Source: Pseudaminobacter sp040049255 (GTDB lineage Bacteria > Pseudomonadota > Alphaproteobacteria > Rhizobiales > Rhizobiaceae). Taken from it: a DNA stretch of 64,000 nt. Both the position numbers and the translations under genes were made by a program. This document shows, piece after piece, positions 38,201-46,162 of the stretch. The notes beneath the pieces are model-generated. The model was not told the origin of the DNA. It did not search any database and saw only the letters and a list, made by a program, of their open reading frames with translations. The stretch's first letter is position 1. Each line of letters begins with the position of its first letter. Location of the stretch: contig NZ_JBDZDR010000002.1 of the NCBI RefSeq assembly GCF_040049255.1, positions 496,001 to 560,000 of the forward strand, given 5' to 3'.

Positions 38201-38399
38201 CGGAAACATGCAGGCGGAAGGCGGGCTCGGGAATGTCGAGATCGCGGAAGAAAGCTTCCGACATGTTGTCATCGAAGTGCTGCCCGGTGTGGAGGATTTT
38301 TTCCGTAAGATCGGTCGACCGGTTCATGGCGCGGGTGACAGCGGCGGCCTTGATGAATTGAGGTCGCGCGCCGACGATGGAAATGATGGTTGACCGCAT
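38191..38399 (-). pseudogene. UDP-N-acetylglucosamine 2-epimerase (WecB/WbpI type), N-terminal fragment
   Basis: Opens with IISIVGARPQFIKAAAVTRA, then LHTGQHFDDNMSEAFFRDL and IPEPAFRLHVSGGS. These are the canonical first ~70 residues of the 2-epimerase family. Past the GGS the reading frame enters the asparagine synthetase fragment out of frame and is meaningless. About 300 residues including the active site are gone. Its start faces the Gfo/Idh gene. Confidence 0.85.
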
Positions 38400-38554
38400 G
38401 AAATGTTCGCCTCTTGGTGGGTGCAGCTGCGGCGTTGCGATGCATATTTAAACATGAGTATTTATTGATCTGGCGAATTGCAAATTCGTATAACTTTCAT
38501 TCTGTTCAATATTAGTTTTTATATTTGTTTCATCATGCGCGGGCGGATCAAACC
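38400..38554. promoter_or_regulatory. AT-rich divergent promoter region
   Basis: 155 bases between the wecB fragment and the Gfo/Idh fusion, strongly AT-rich from about 38440. A perfect palindrome CGAATT-GCA-AATTCG lies at 38474-38488. AT-rich regions upstream of rhizobial exopolysaccharide genes are typical targets of silencers such as MucR or Ros; that link is inference. Confidence 0.45.
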
Positions 38555-40087
38555 ATGGCAGGTGAGGGCTTTGGCATCGCGGTTGTCGGTGCCGGCGGGT
38601 GGGGCGGCAATGTTGTGCGCAGCGTTGCCGAGCTCGGCCTGCTAGCGGCGGTAGTCGATCCCGATATGGTCCGAGCCTCGGAGCTGGCTGCCCAATATGG
38701 CTGCCGGGCCGCCTCGCTGGAGGACGTGCTGAGTGATCCTTCAATTCCGGGCGTGATCGTTGCCGCGCCGGCCCATCTGCATTTTGAGATTGCCAGCGAG
38801 GCGTTGGAAGCCGGCAAGGATGTCTATGTCGAGAAGCCGCTGGCGCTGAACACCGCCGACGGGCGCAGGCTGGAGGAACTGGCCGAGGCCCAAGGCCGGC
38901 TCCTGATGGCGGGGCACCTGCTGCAGTATCACAACGCCTTCATCAGGCTGCGCGAGCTTGCCGCCGCAGGCGAATTCGGACGTCTGCTGAACATCTATTC
39001 CCGCCGTCTCAACATGGGCAAGGTTCGCCGCGAGGAAGACGCACTCTGGAGCCTTGCGCCGCACGATCTTTCGATGATCCTTGCCCTCGCAGGGGAGGCG
39101 CCGTCCCGGGTCGACTGCCACGCGCTACCCGTTCTCCACCCGCAGATCAGCGACACCTCGATCGTGCACCTGGAATTCGAAACCGGGCTGAAGGCGCATA
39201 TTCATGTCTCCTGGCTCAACCCGGTCAAGGAGCAACGGCTTGTCGTCGTGGGCACCGATGCGATGGCGGTGTTTGACGATTGCCTGCCATGGGACCGCAA
39301 GCTTGCGGTGTTTCGCGGCGGCGTGTCGTGGAAGAATGGCGTGCCAGTGGCAAAGACAGTGGTGCCGGAATATGCCGTTCTGGAGCCGAACGAGCCGCTG
39401 AAGGACGAATGCCGGCATTTCGTCGAGTGCATCCGTAGCAGACGGCAGCCGCGAACCGATGGCGCGGAAGGCCTGGGCGTGCTGGCGGTGCTGGAAAAGG
39501 CAAGCGCACCGAAGCGGCAGGCGGCGCATCCGGGCGTGCACCCTACCGCTGTCGTCGACGATGGAGCTTCGATCGGCAAGGGAACGAAGATCTGGCATTT
39601 CAGCCACGTGCTTCAGGGAAGCACCCTCGGCGAAAACTGCGTCGTCGGCCAGAATTGCGTGATCGGGCCCGATGTGACGGTGGGCGACCGTTGCAAGATC
39701 CAGAACAATGTTTCCCTCTACAAGGGCGTGACGCTTGCCGATGGAGTGTTTTGCGGCCCTTCTTGCGTCTTCACCAATGTGCTCACGCCTCGCGCGGAGT
39801 ATGAACGCAAGCACGAGTTCCGCGAGACGCCGGTGGGACGTGGAGCGACGATTGGGGCGAATGCGACCATCATCTGCGGCAACCGTATCGGCGAGTATGC
39901 CATGGTCGCGGCCGGTGCCGTGGTGACCAGGGACGTTCCGGCCCATGCCCTGGTTGCTGGCGTGCCGGCGGTGCGCATCGGCTGGGTCAGCCATGCCGGG
40001 CGGCGGCTGGGCGAGGATCTGATCTGCCCAGACGAGAGCCGACGCTATCGCCTCACTGAGGAAGGGGCTTTGCAGGAAATCACATGA
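38555..40087 (+). CDS. Gfo/Idh/MocA oxidoreductase fused to hexapeptide acetyltransferase
   Basis: 510 residues, two enzymes in one chain. The first ~330 residues are Gfo/Idh/MocA: GIAVVGAGGWGGNVVRS for NAD and YVEKPLALNTADG for the catalytic Lys region. From about 345 a left-handed beta helix of the WbpD/WlbB type follows (VHPTAVVDDGASIGKGTKIW, GENCVVGQNCVIGPDVTVGD, NRIGEYAMVAAGAVVTRDVP). Together they would oxidise a UDP-sugar acid at C3 and acetylate the amino sugar; the aminotransferase between these steps is not in the window. ATG 38555 is chosen; TTG 38525 lacks support. Confidence 0.9.
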   Translation: MAGEGFGIAVVGAGGWGGNVVRSVAELGLLAAVVDPDMVRASELAAQYGCRAASLEDVLSDPSIPGVIVAAPAHLHFEIASEALEAGKDVYVEKPLALNTADGRRLEELAEAQGRLLMAGHLLQYHNAFIRLRELAAAGEFGRLLNIYSRRLNMGKVRREEDALWSLAPHDLSMILALAGEAPSRVDCHALPVLHPQISDTSIVHLEFETGLKAHIHVSWLNPVKEQRLVVVGTDAMAVFDDCLPWDRKLAVFRGGVSWKNGVPVAKTVVPEYAVLEPNEPLKDECRHFVECIRSRRQPRTDGAEGLGVLAVLEKASAPKRQAAHPGVHPTAVVDDGASIGKGTKIWHFSHVLQGSTLGENCVVGQNCVIGPDVTVGDRCKIQNNVSLYKGVTLADGVFCGPSCVFTNVLTPRAEYERKHEFRETPVGRGATIGANATIICGNRIGEYAMVAAGAVVTRDVPAHALVAGVPAVRIGWVSHAGRRLGEDLICPDESRRYRLTEEGALQEIT

Positions 40088-40105
40088 CCGTGGTTGGAAG
40101 ACTTG

Positions 40106-41377
40106 TCATCGGTGGCCGGTCGCGTGGCGCCCGACCAGATCGGAATAGAGTTCGCCAAGACGCCGCGCGAGAAGGCCGAAATCGAAATTGGTAACAGCTT
40201 GGCGCCGGATTTTTGCGCGGTCAATACCAGGAAGGCGCGCGGCCATGTTGCGAAGCCCGGCAGCAAGGCCTTCTGTGGAGCTGTCCACGAGTTCCCCGAT
40301 GTCAGACCCGGTGACGTAATCCCGCGGGCCGCCGCAGTTCGTTGCAACCACCGGCAAGCCCATTGCCATCGCCTCGATGCCGACAACGCCGAAGGTCTCG
40401 ACCTCGCTCGAGATCACCAGAAAGTCCGCGCTGGCCATTTCGGCGCGAACGCCGGCGCGGTCGCGGGTCGGGACAAATGTCACTTCATCGGCAACCTGCA
40501 GTTCGCCGGCCATTCGTTTCAGGGCTGCCTCCAAGACGCCGCTTCCGACCAGGCGCAAACGCAGGCGCGGCACGTGCGGCGCGACCATCGCAAAGGCGTC
40601 CAGCAAGCGATCGACGCGCTTGACCTCGACCAGGTGGCCGACCCAGAGTGCGGTGATGGTCTCCGTGTCGTGGGCTGTCGGTATCGCTTCGGAGGACTTT
40701 GAGTTGGTGCCAGCGGTTGCCAGGCCGGCCCGGTTTGGACAGAGGCACGGGTCGAAGAATTCGCAATCCACCCCGTTGGGCAAGACGATGATCTTGCGCG
40801 GATCGATTTCGGGAAGGCGCCCTTCGATCTCTCCGCGGAGAGCACTGCTGACGGCGATGATCTGGTCCGCCGCGTTCATCACAAACACAGTATGCCTGCG
40901 CATCCGCGGATCGTCGGTGACGAGCGAAAACGGCCCGGTGTGTTCCGTCAGCGCCAGCGGAACATTGCGCAGCCGCGCCGCGCCTGCCGCTGCGCGCCCG
41001 TCAAGGAACGCGGTGTGCGCATGGACGAGATCGTAGTCGAAGCCGGCGGCGATCGACGGCAGCCAGCGGCGAAGCGAGTTTGCGTAGAACCACGGCCGGA
41101 GGAAGGGGCGCGCGAACCCGCCTGCGAAATAGCTGAAGGTTGCGACCGGCACGCCGTCATATCCGGTCCATTGGAAGCTACGGCGCCGGTCCGCGAGATC
41201 GCGCAGAACGCGCATTGCCGCCCGGTGAGGGTGGCGCGACAGCCACAGAGGCTTGCCCGTGGCCACGCGCACGTCGATGCCAAAGCGCCTCAGCGCCTTG
41301 ACCTGTTCGTGGACAAAAATGCCTCCCACCGGATTTTCCTCGGTGGGGTACATGTTCGAAATGACCAACACCTTCAT
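40106..41377 (-). CDS. GT4 family glycosyltransferase
   Basis: 423 residues with GT-B fold. The N-terminal domain begins MKVLVISNMYPTEENPVGGI and has LVHAHTAFLDGRAAAGAARL. The C-terminal donor domain has ALWVGHLVEVKRVDRLLDAF, VGSGVLEAALKRM, and the E-x7-E type segment EVETFGVVGIEAMAMGLPVV. Acts on surface glycan assembly, with unknown sugar. ATG 41377 is at the conserved start; the upstream open frame is not protein-like. It converges on the Gfo/Idh fusion with an 18-base gap. Confidence 0.92.
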   Translation of the reverse strand: MKVLVISNMYPTEENPVGGIFVHEQVKALRRFGIDVRVATGKPLWLSRHPHRAAMRVLRDLADRRRSFQWTGYDGVPVATFSYFAGGFARPFLRPWFYANSLRRWLPSIAAGFDYDLVHAHTAFLDGRAAAGAARLRNVPLALTEHTGPFSLVTDDPRMRRHTVFVMNAADQIIAVSSALRGEIEGRLPEIDPRKIIVLPNGVDCEFFDPCLCPNRAGLATAGTNSKSSEAIPTAHDTETITALWVGHLVEVKRVDRLLDAFAMVAPHVPRLRLRLVGSGVLEAALKRMAGELQVADEVTFVPTRDRAGVRAEMASADFLVISSEVETFGVVGIEAMAMGLPVVATNCGGPRDYVTGSDIGELVDSSTEGLAAGLRNMAARLPGIDRAKIRRQAVTNFDFGLLARRLGELYSDLVGRHATGHR

Positions 41378-41579
41378 GTCGCGTCTTTCGCGGGCGCGGC
41401 CTGAAGGCCACCCCGGCCCAAGCCTCCGCCGCCCATGCGGTCTTATAGCCGTAAACCGAAGCCTCCTCCATGGCGCGGCAATTGTCCGATATTGATAAGT
41501 GACTGCCCGTAACTGCCATGTCGCCCGGCGGTGCAAAATGCTTCCCTACGCTCGCGAAAAGCAAGACAAGGGGGAGAAA

Positions 41580-42815
41580 ATGCATCTGAATCGCAGGAGT
41601 GTCTTGAAGGGGGGAATCGGCGCAGGCATCGCGACCCTGGCCGCGCCATTGGTGATGCGCACCGCAGCACTCGGTGCAGATCCCATCAAGGTTGGCGTTC
41701 TGCTCGATCTTTCCGGACCTTTCGAGGTGCTGGGAAAGCCGAAGCTGAACTGTCTGCAGCTTGCCGTTGACGATCTCAATGCCGCCGGCGGGTTGCTGGA
41801 CCGCCAGGTGGAGCCCGTCATCTACGACACCCAGTCCGACAACCGTCTCTATGCTCAATATGCGCAGCAGCTGGCCCTCAAGGACCGCGTCGCCGTGGTG
41901 CACGGGGCAATCACCAGCGCCGCGCGCGAGGTGGCCCGCCCCATCCTCGACCGTGCCAAGACGCTCTATTTCTACAACATGATCTACGAAGGCGGCTTGT
42001 GCGACCGCAACACCTTCGTGACCGGCCCGACGCCGCAGCAGCTGCTGCGCAACCTCATTCCGCACATGATCAAGACCTATGGCCCGAAGATCTACACGAT
42101 CGCGGCGGACTACAATTTCGGTCATGATTCCGCGAAGTGGGCCGCCAAGATCGCCAAGGACAATGGCGGCGAGATCGTGGGCGAGGAGTTCTTCCCGCTC
42201 GACGCCAACAACTTCTCGGCCACCATCAGCCGCATCCAGCAGGCCGGCGCAAACAGCGTGTTCAACGTCTTCGTCAGCCCGCCGCAGGAAGCCTTCTATG
42301 GCCAGTGGGCCGCTGCCGGCCTGAACAAGACCATCGGGATGGCCGGCCACGCGTTCGGGGATTCGGGCGAAACCCTGCGCATGCCGGGCGACGTCATCGA
42401 AGGCGTGACGGTGGTGAAGAACTACCTCGACGAGATCGACACGCCTCAGAATGCCGAGTTCCTCGCCAAGTACAAGGCGAAGTTCCCCGGCGAGAAAGTG
42501 GTCGGGACGCTCGGACCGAGCGACTATCAGGGCATGATGCTGTGGGCCGAGGCCGTGCGCAAGGCAGACACGCTCGACCGCGACAAGGTCATCGAAGTGC
42601 TGGAGAGCGGCATCTCCATCGAGGGGCCGAGCGGCACGGTGACGGTCGATCCGAAGACGCACCATGCGGTCCTGAACATGTATCTCGCAGAAGTGCGGGG
42701 CTCCAAGTTCGAGATCAAGGAACGGTGGGAAAACCAGGTTCCGGTAAGCGATGACGCGCGTTGCGACCTGATCGCCAATCCGGACACCAACCAGCAGTTC
42801 CCCGTCGAACTCTAA
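41580..42815 (+). CDS. ABC transporter substrate-binding protein (AmiC/UrtA-like)
   Basis: 411 residues, periplasmic binding protein type I. The leader MHLNRRSVLKGGIGAGIATL has a twin-arginine motif, so Tat export is likely. The mature part begins KVGVLLDLSGPFEVLGKPKL. The region IEGPSGTVTVDPKTHHAVLN resembles urea (UrtA) and amide (AmiC) binding proteins. With the amidase at 46163 this suggests an amide or urea-like ligand. GGGGAG precedes ATG 41580. First gene of a six-gene unit. Confidence 0.92.
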   Translation: MHLNRRSVLKGGIGAGIATLAAPLVMRTAALGADPIKVGVLLDLSGPFEVLGKPKLNCLQLAVDDLNAAGGLLDRQVEPVIYDTQSDNRLYAQYAQQLALKDRVAVVHGAITSAAREVARPILDRAKTLYFYNMIYEGGLCDRNTFVTGPTPQQLLRNLIPHMIKTYGPKIYTIAADYNFGHDSAKWAAKIAKDNGGEIVGEEFFPLDANNFSATISRIQQAGANSVFNVFVSPPQEAFYGQWAAAGLNKTIGMAGHAFGDSGETLRMPGDVIEGVTVVKNYLDEIDTPQNAEFLAKYKAKFPGEKVVGTLGPSDYQGMMLWAEAVRKADTLDRDKVIEVLESGISIEGPSGTVTVDPKTHHAVLNMYLAEVRGSKFEIKERWENQVPVSDDARCDLIANPDTNQQFPVEL

Positions 42816-42848
42816 GTCAGCAGTCAATTAGAAAACCGGACAATCGTC

Positions 42849-43715
42849 ATGGAACTGGTCGCCATAACCGGCATCCATATCCTGTACGCTGTCGCCAGCC
42901 TGTTCCTGATCGCGGCCGGGCTGGCGATCATCTTCGGCATGATGGGCGTGATCAACTTCGCCCATGGCGAATTCCTCATGATAGGGGGATTCGCCTTCGT
43001 GCTGGCGGTGCGCGCAGGCGTGAACTTCTGGATCGCGATGTTCGTGGTCGCACCCCTCGTGGTGATGGCCATCGGCATGGCCGTCGAACGGCTCGTGGTG
43101 CGCCACCTCTATGGCCGGACGGTCGAGACGATCCTGGCAACCTGGGGCATCAGCCTGCTGTTCATCGGCATAGCCTCGGTTACGCTGGGCTACCAGCAGC
43201 AGGGCGTCAGCGCGCCTTTCGGCAGCGTCGAGATCGGCCAGTATCGCGAAGGCGGCTATACCTTCTTCATCATCGGCCTGGCCGTGGCCGTGCTGGCGGG
43301 AATGTATGTCGTGCTGCGCTGGACACCGTTCGGCCTGATCGCGCGCGGCACGATGCAGAACGCCAACATGGCGGCCGCTCTCGGCACCCATGTCGGCAAC
43401 GTCTATTCTGTGACCTTCGGGCTGGGAGCTGCCATTTCGGGGCTGGCCGGGGCGGCCTTCGCGCCGATCGCGGGCGTCATGCCCATCTCAGGCCTGACCT
43501 ATATCGGCAAGGCGTTCATCACGGTGATCGTGGGCGGCGCGCTTCCGCTGACCGGCACTGCAACTTCTTCGGGCCTGCTCGGCGGTGTGAACTCGGTAGT
43601 GACTATCCTGTCAAACCCGGTTCTGGGCGAGGTTGCGCTTCTGGCAGCGGCTGTCCTGCTGCTGCGGCTTCTTCCCGCCGGCATCACCGGTCGTTTCTTC
43701 AAAGGTGGAATGTGA
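42849..43715 (+). CDS. Branched-chain amino acid-type ABC permease (LivH family)
   Basis: 288 residues, about eight membrane helices. The signature FGMMGVINFAHGEFLMIGGF is the LivH/UrtB hallmark near the N-terminus, with a second conserved stretch ISGLAGAAFAPIAGVMPISG. Forms the membrane channel with the next gene. 33 bases after the binding protein; stop overlaps the next start (GTGA). Confidence 0.95.
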   Translation: MELVAITGIHILYAVASLFLIAAGLAIIFGMMGVINFAHGEFLMIGGFAFVLAVRAGVNFWIAMFVVAPLVVMAIGMAVERLVVRHLYGRTVETILATWGISLLFIGIASVTLGYQQQGVSAPFGSVEIGQYREGGYTFFIIGLAVAVLAGMYVVLRWTPFGLIARGTMQNANMAAALGTHVGNVYSVTFGLGAAISGLAGAAFAPIAGVMPISGLTYIGKAFITVIVGGALPLTGTATSSGLLGGVNSVVTILSNPVLGEVALLAAAVLLLRLLPAGITGRFFKGGM

Positions 43716-44716
43716 TACGGGAAATCGTCAGCCCAGCTTTTCTGGCGGCATCGGCGATCGGGCTGGTCGTCCTGCTCGGCATCCCGCTCCTGTCGGAAGA
43801 ATACACGTTGTTCAACCTGACGGTCTTCGCCGTCATGGCGCTCATGGCCATGAGCCTGAATCTCGTCTGGGGCATCGGCGGCATATTGAGCCTGGGGCAG
43901 GCGGTGTTTTTCGGCCTGGGCGGCTATGCCTATGCCATCACGGCCATGAACCTGGACAGCAGTTCCTGGGGGCTCGTGGCCGCGATTGCCGTGCCGGCCG
44001 TTTTTGCGCTGCTTATGGGCTACTTCACCTTCTACGGCAGGATCAGCGACGTCTATTTCGGCGTGGTTTCGCTGACTCTGTCGCTGATCATGTACAACCT
44101 GGTGAACAGCACGTCCGGCGACTTCTACCGCATCGGTTCGGTCCAGATCGGCGGCTATAACGGCATTCCCTCGGTGCCGCCGATCAGCTTGCCTGGCGCA
44201 TCGGAGCCGCTGGACTTCGCCGGCATGTACTATCTCGCCGGCGGTGCCATGCTGCTTGTCTATCTCGGGACAAGGCTGTTCGTGAAAACGCCATTCGGCA
44301 GGGTGGTGATCTCCATACGCGAGAACGAACTGAGGGCCGAACTGCTCGGCTATGACGTGCGCCGCCACAAGCTGCTGCTCTTCATCCTCGGCGCCGCTCT
44401 TTCCGGCATTGCCGGGGCACTCTTCGCAGCCTGGGGCGCATTCATCGGGCCCGACAATTTCGCTGTAGGCTTCGCTGCCCAGACGATCATCTGGGTGCTG
44501 TTCGGCGGGCTCGGCACGCTGATCGGGCCGGTGGTCGGGGCCATGCTCATCACCGGCCTGACCACCTGGCTCGGCTCGGTGCGGATGCTGGAGCCCAATA
44601 TCGTGCTTGGCCTGGTGTTCGTGATTTCCGTTCTGGTGCTGCCCATGGGCATCGTGCCGGCCGCGCGCAAATATGGCGCGCGCCTCCTCAAGACTGGCAA
44701 GGACGCTCGGTCGTGA
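43712..44716 (+). CDS. Branched-chain amino acid-type ABC permease (LivM family)
   Basis: 334 residues. The LivM/UrtC pattern MSLNLVWGIGGILSLGQAVF is present, then RVVISIRENELRAELLGYDV (the EAA-like loop that contacts the ATPases) and LFILGAALSGIAGALFAAWG. GTG 43712 overlaps the LivH stop; the earlier open frame from 42761 is a shadow of LivH. Its stop overlaps the next GTG. Confidence 0.94.
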   Translation: MIREIVSPAFLAASAIGLVVLLGIPLLSEEYTLFNLTVFAVMALMAMSLNLVWGIGGILSLGQAVFFGLGGYAYAITAMNLDSSSWGLVAAIAVPAVFALLMGYFTFYGRISDVYFGVVSLTLSLIMYNLVNSTSGDFYRIGSVQIGGYNGIPSVPPISLPGASEPLDFAGMYYLAGGAMLLVYLGTRLFVKTPFGRVVISIRENELRAELLGYDVRRHKLLLFILGAALSGIAGALFAAWGAFIGPDNFAVGFAAQTIIWVLFGGLGTLIGPVVGAMLITGLTTWLGSVRMLEPNIVLGLVFVISVLVLPMGIVPAARKYGARLLKTGKDARS

Positions 44717-45435
44717 TCGTCGAAGTTCAAAACCTGTGGCGCACTTTCGGCGGCGTGGCCGCCGTGGCGGGCGTCAATTTCTCCCTCCAGCCCGGTGAGT
44801 TGCGCTGCCTGATCGGCGCCAACGGGGCGGGCAAGAGCACCTTCTTCAAGCTGCTGTCGGGCCAGTTGAAGCCCAGCGCCGGCACCATCCGGATCATGGG
44901 GAAAGACACGTCGCGCTACTCGCCCTTCGAGATCGCGCGGCTGGGTGTCGGTATCAAGACGCAGGTTCCGAACCTGTTCAACGGCTTGTCCGTCCGCGAG
45001 AACCTGAGGATCGCGGCGATGCGCCGTCTTGGCAGCCGCGAGGCCGAACGTGCCGCCGAGGCCATGCTTGCCGAAGTTTTGCTCGAAAGCATCGCCGCGG
45101 AAGAGGTTGGCCGCCTTTCGCACGGCCAGCGCCAGTGGGTGGAACTGGGCATGGTGCTGGTCTGCGACCCCAAGCTCGTGCTGCTGGACGAGCCCGCCGC
45201 CGGTATGACCCGGGGCGAGGTCGAGCACACGATTCAGCTCATCAGCAAGCTGCGCGGCGACCGTGCGCTGGTGATCGTCGAGCACGACATGCATTTCATC
45301 CGGGCAATAGCCGAGAAGGTCACAGTGTTTCATCGAGGGCGCATCATCGTGGAGAACACGATGGAGGAAGTGTTGCGCAATGCCGAAGTGCGGGGCGCCT
45401 ATCTGGGGCAGAAGGCGGGAGGCCTGAATGTCTGA
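44713..45435 (+). CDS. ABC transporter ATP-binding protein (LivG family)
   Basis: 240 residues. Walker A is LIGANGAGKSTFFKLLSG, the signature motif is the divergent LSHGQRQWVELGM, and Walker B is PKLVLLDEPAAGMTRGEVE, with the switch His in VIVEHDMHFI. The LSHG instead of LSGG form is usual for LivG. GTG 44713 overlaps the LivM stop. Confidence 0.95.
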   Translation: MIVEVQNLWRTFGGVAAVAGVNFSLQPGELRCLIGANGAGKSTFFKLLSGQLKPSAGTIRIMGKDTSRYSPFEIARLGVGIKTQVPNLFNGLSVRENLRIAAMRRLGSREAERAAEAMLAEVLLESIAAEEVGRLSHGQRQWVELGMVLVCDPKLVLLDEPAAGMTRGEVEHTIQLISKLRGDRALVIVEHDMHFIRAIAEKVTVFHRGRIIVENTMEEVLRNAEVRGAYLGQKAGGLNV

Positions 45436-46153
45436 GCCCCGCTTGCTGGAAGTGCGCGATGTTAGCACCGGCTACGGCCGCGTGCCGGTGCTGAACGGCA
45501 TGTCTTTCGAGGCTCGTGTCGGCGAGATCGTCGGTCTGCTGGGCCACAATGGCATGGGCAAGACGACCTTGATGAAGCTGCTGGCCGGCATTCTGCCGAC
45601 ATGGGGCGGAGAGATCAGCTTCGAGGGCGTGGACGTGACCCGCGAGCCGCCGCACCTGCGGGCGCGGCGCGGGTTCGGCTATGTGCCGCAAGGGCGCGAC
45701 ATCTTCTCCGGCCTGACGGTGCGCGAGAACCTGGCCTTCGGCGCGGCGGCGGCGCGGCTGAAGACCAACGAGGCCATCGACAGGGCGGTCGAGGATTTTC
45801 CGGTGCTGGCCCCGTTGCTGAACCGGAAGGGCGGCGCGCTGAGCGGCGGAGAACAGCAGATACTTGCGCTGGCGCGCGCCCTGAGCGGGCAGCCCAAGCT
45901 GCTGCTTCTCGATGAACCGACCGAGGGCGTGGCCCCGGCAATCGTGGAGGAGATCGAGGCCCACCTTCTAAAACTGGCCACACAACGTTCCTTGTGCGTG
46001 GTGGTGGTGGAGCAGGACCTCGATTTCATCAGCAGCACCGCCGACCGCGTCTTGCTGGTGCAGAAGGGCATGATCATTCGCGAGCTTGAACCGCAGATGC
46101 TGCGCGATCCCAAAATCATCGACGAATTCATCGGTCTGGAAGAAAAGGTGTAG
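45428..46153 (+). CDS. ABC transporter ATP-binding protein (LivF family)
   Basis: 241 residues. Walker A LLGHNGMGKTTLMKLLAG, a Q loop region FGYVPQGRDIFSGLTVREN typical of LivF/UrtE, signature ALSGGEQQILALAR, Walker B LLLLDEPTEGVAPAIVEEI. Overlaps livG by eight bases; the amidase starts nine bases later. The transporter has the standard five parts. Confidence 0.95.
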   Translation: MSEPRLLEVRDVSTGYGRVPVLNGMSFEARVGEIVGLLGHNGMGKTTLMKLLAGILPTWGGEISFEGVDVTREPPHLRARRGFGYVPQGRDIFSGLTVRENLAFGAAAARLKTNEAIDRAVEDFPVLAPLLNRKGGALSGGEQQILALARALSGQPKLLLLDEPTEGVAPAIVEEIEAHLLKLATQRSLCVVVVEQDLDFISSTADRVLLVQKGMIIRELEPQMLRDPKIIDEFIGLEEKV

Positions 46154-46162
46154 AGGCAATCC

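Noticed and set aside
35600..41400. Insertion sequence or phage as cause of the rearrangements
   Set aside because: No transposase, integrase, terminal repeats or att-like duplications seen at either joint.
42761..43711. Long leader of the LivM-like ORF
   Set aside because: This stretch is LivH read in another frame; the LivM protein starts at GTG 43712.
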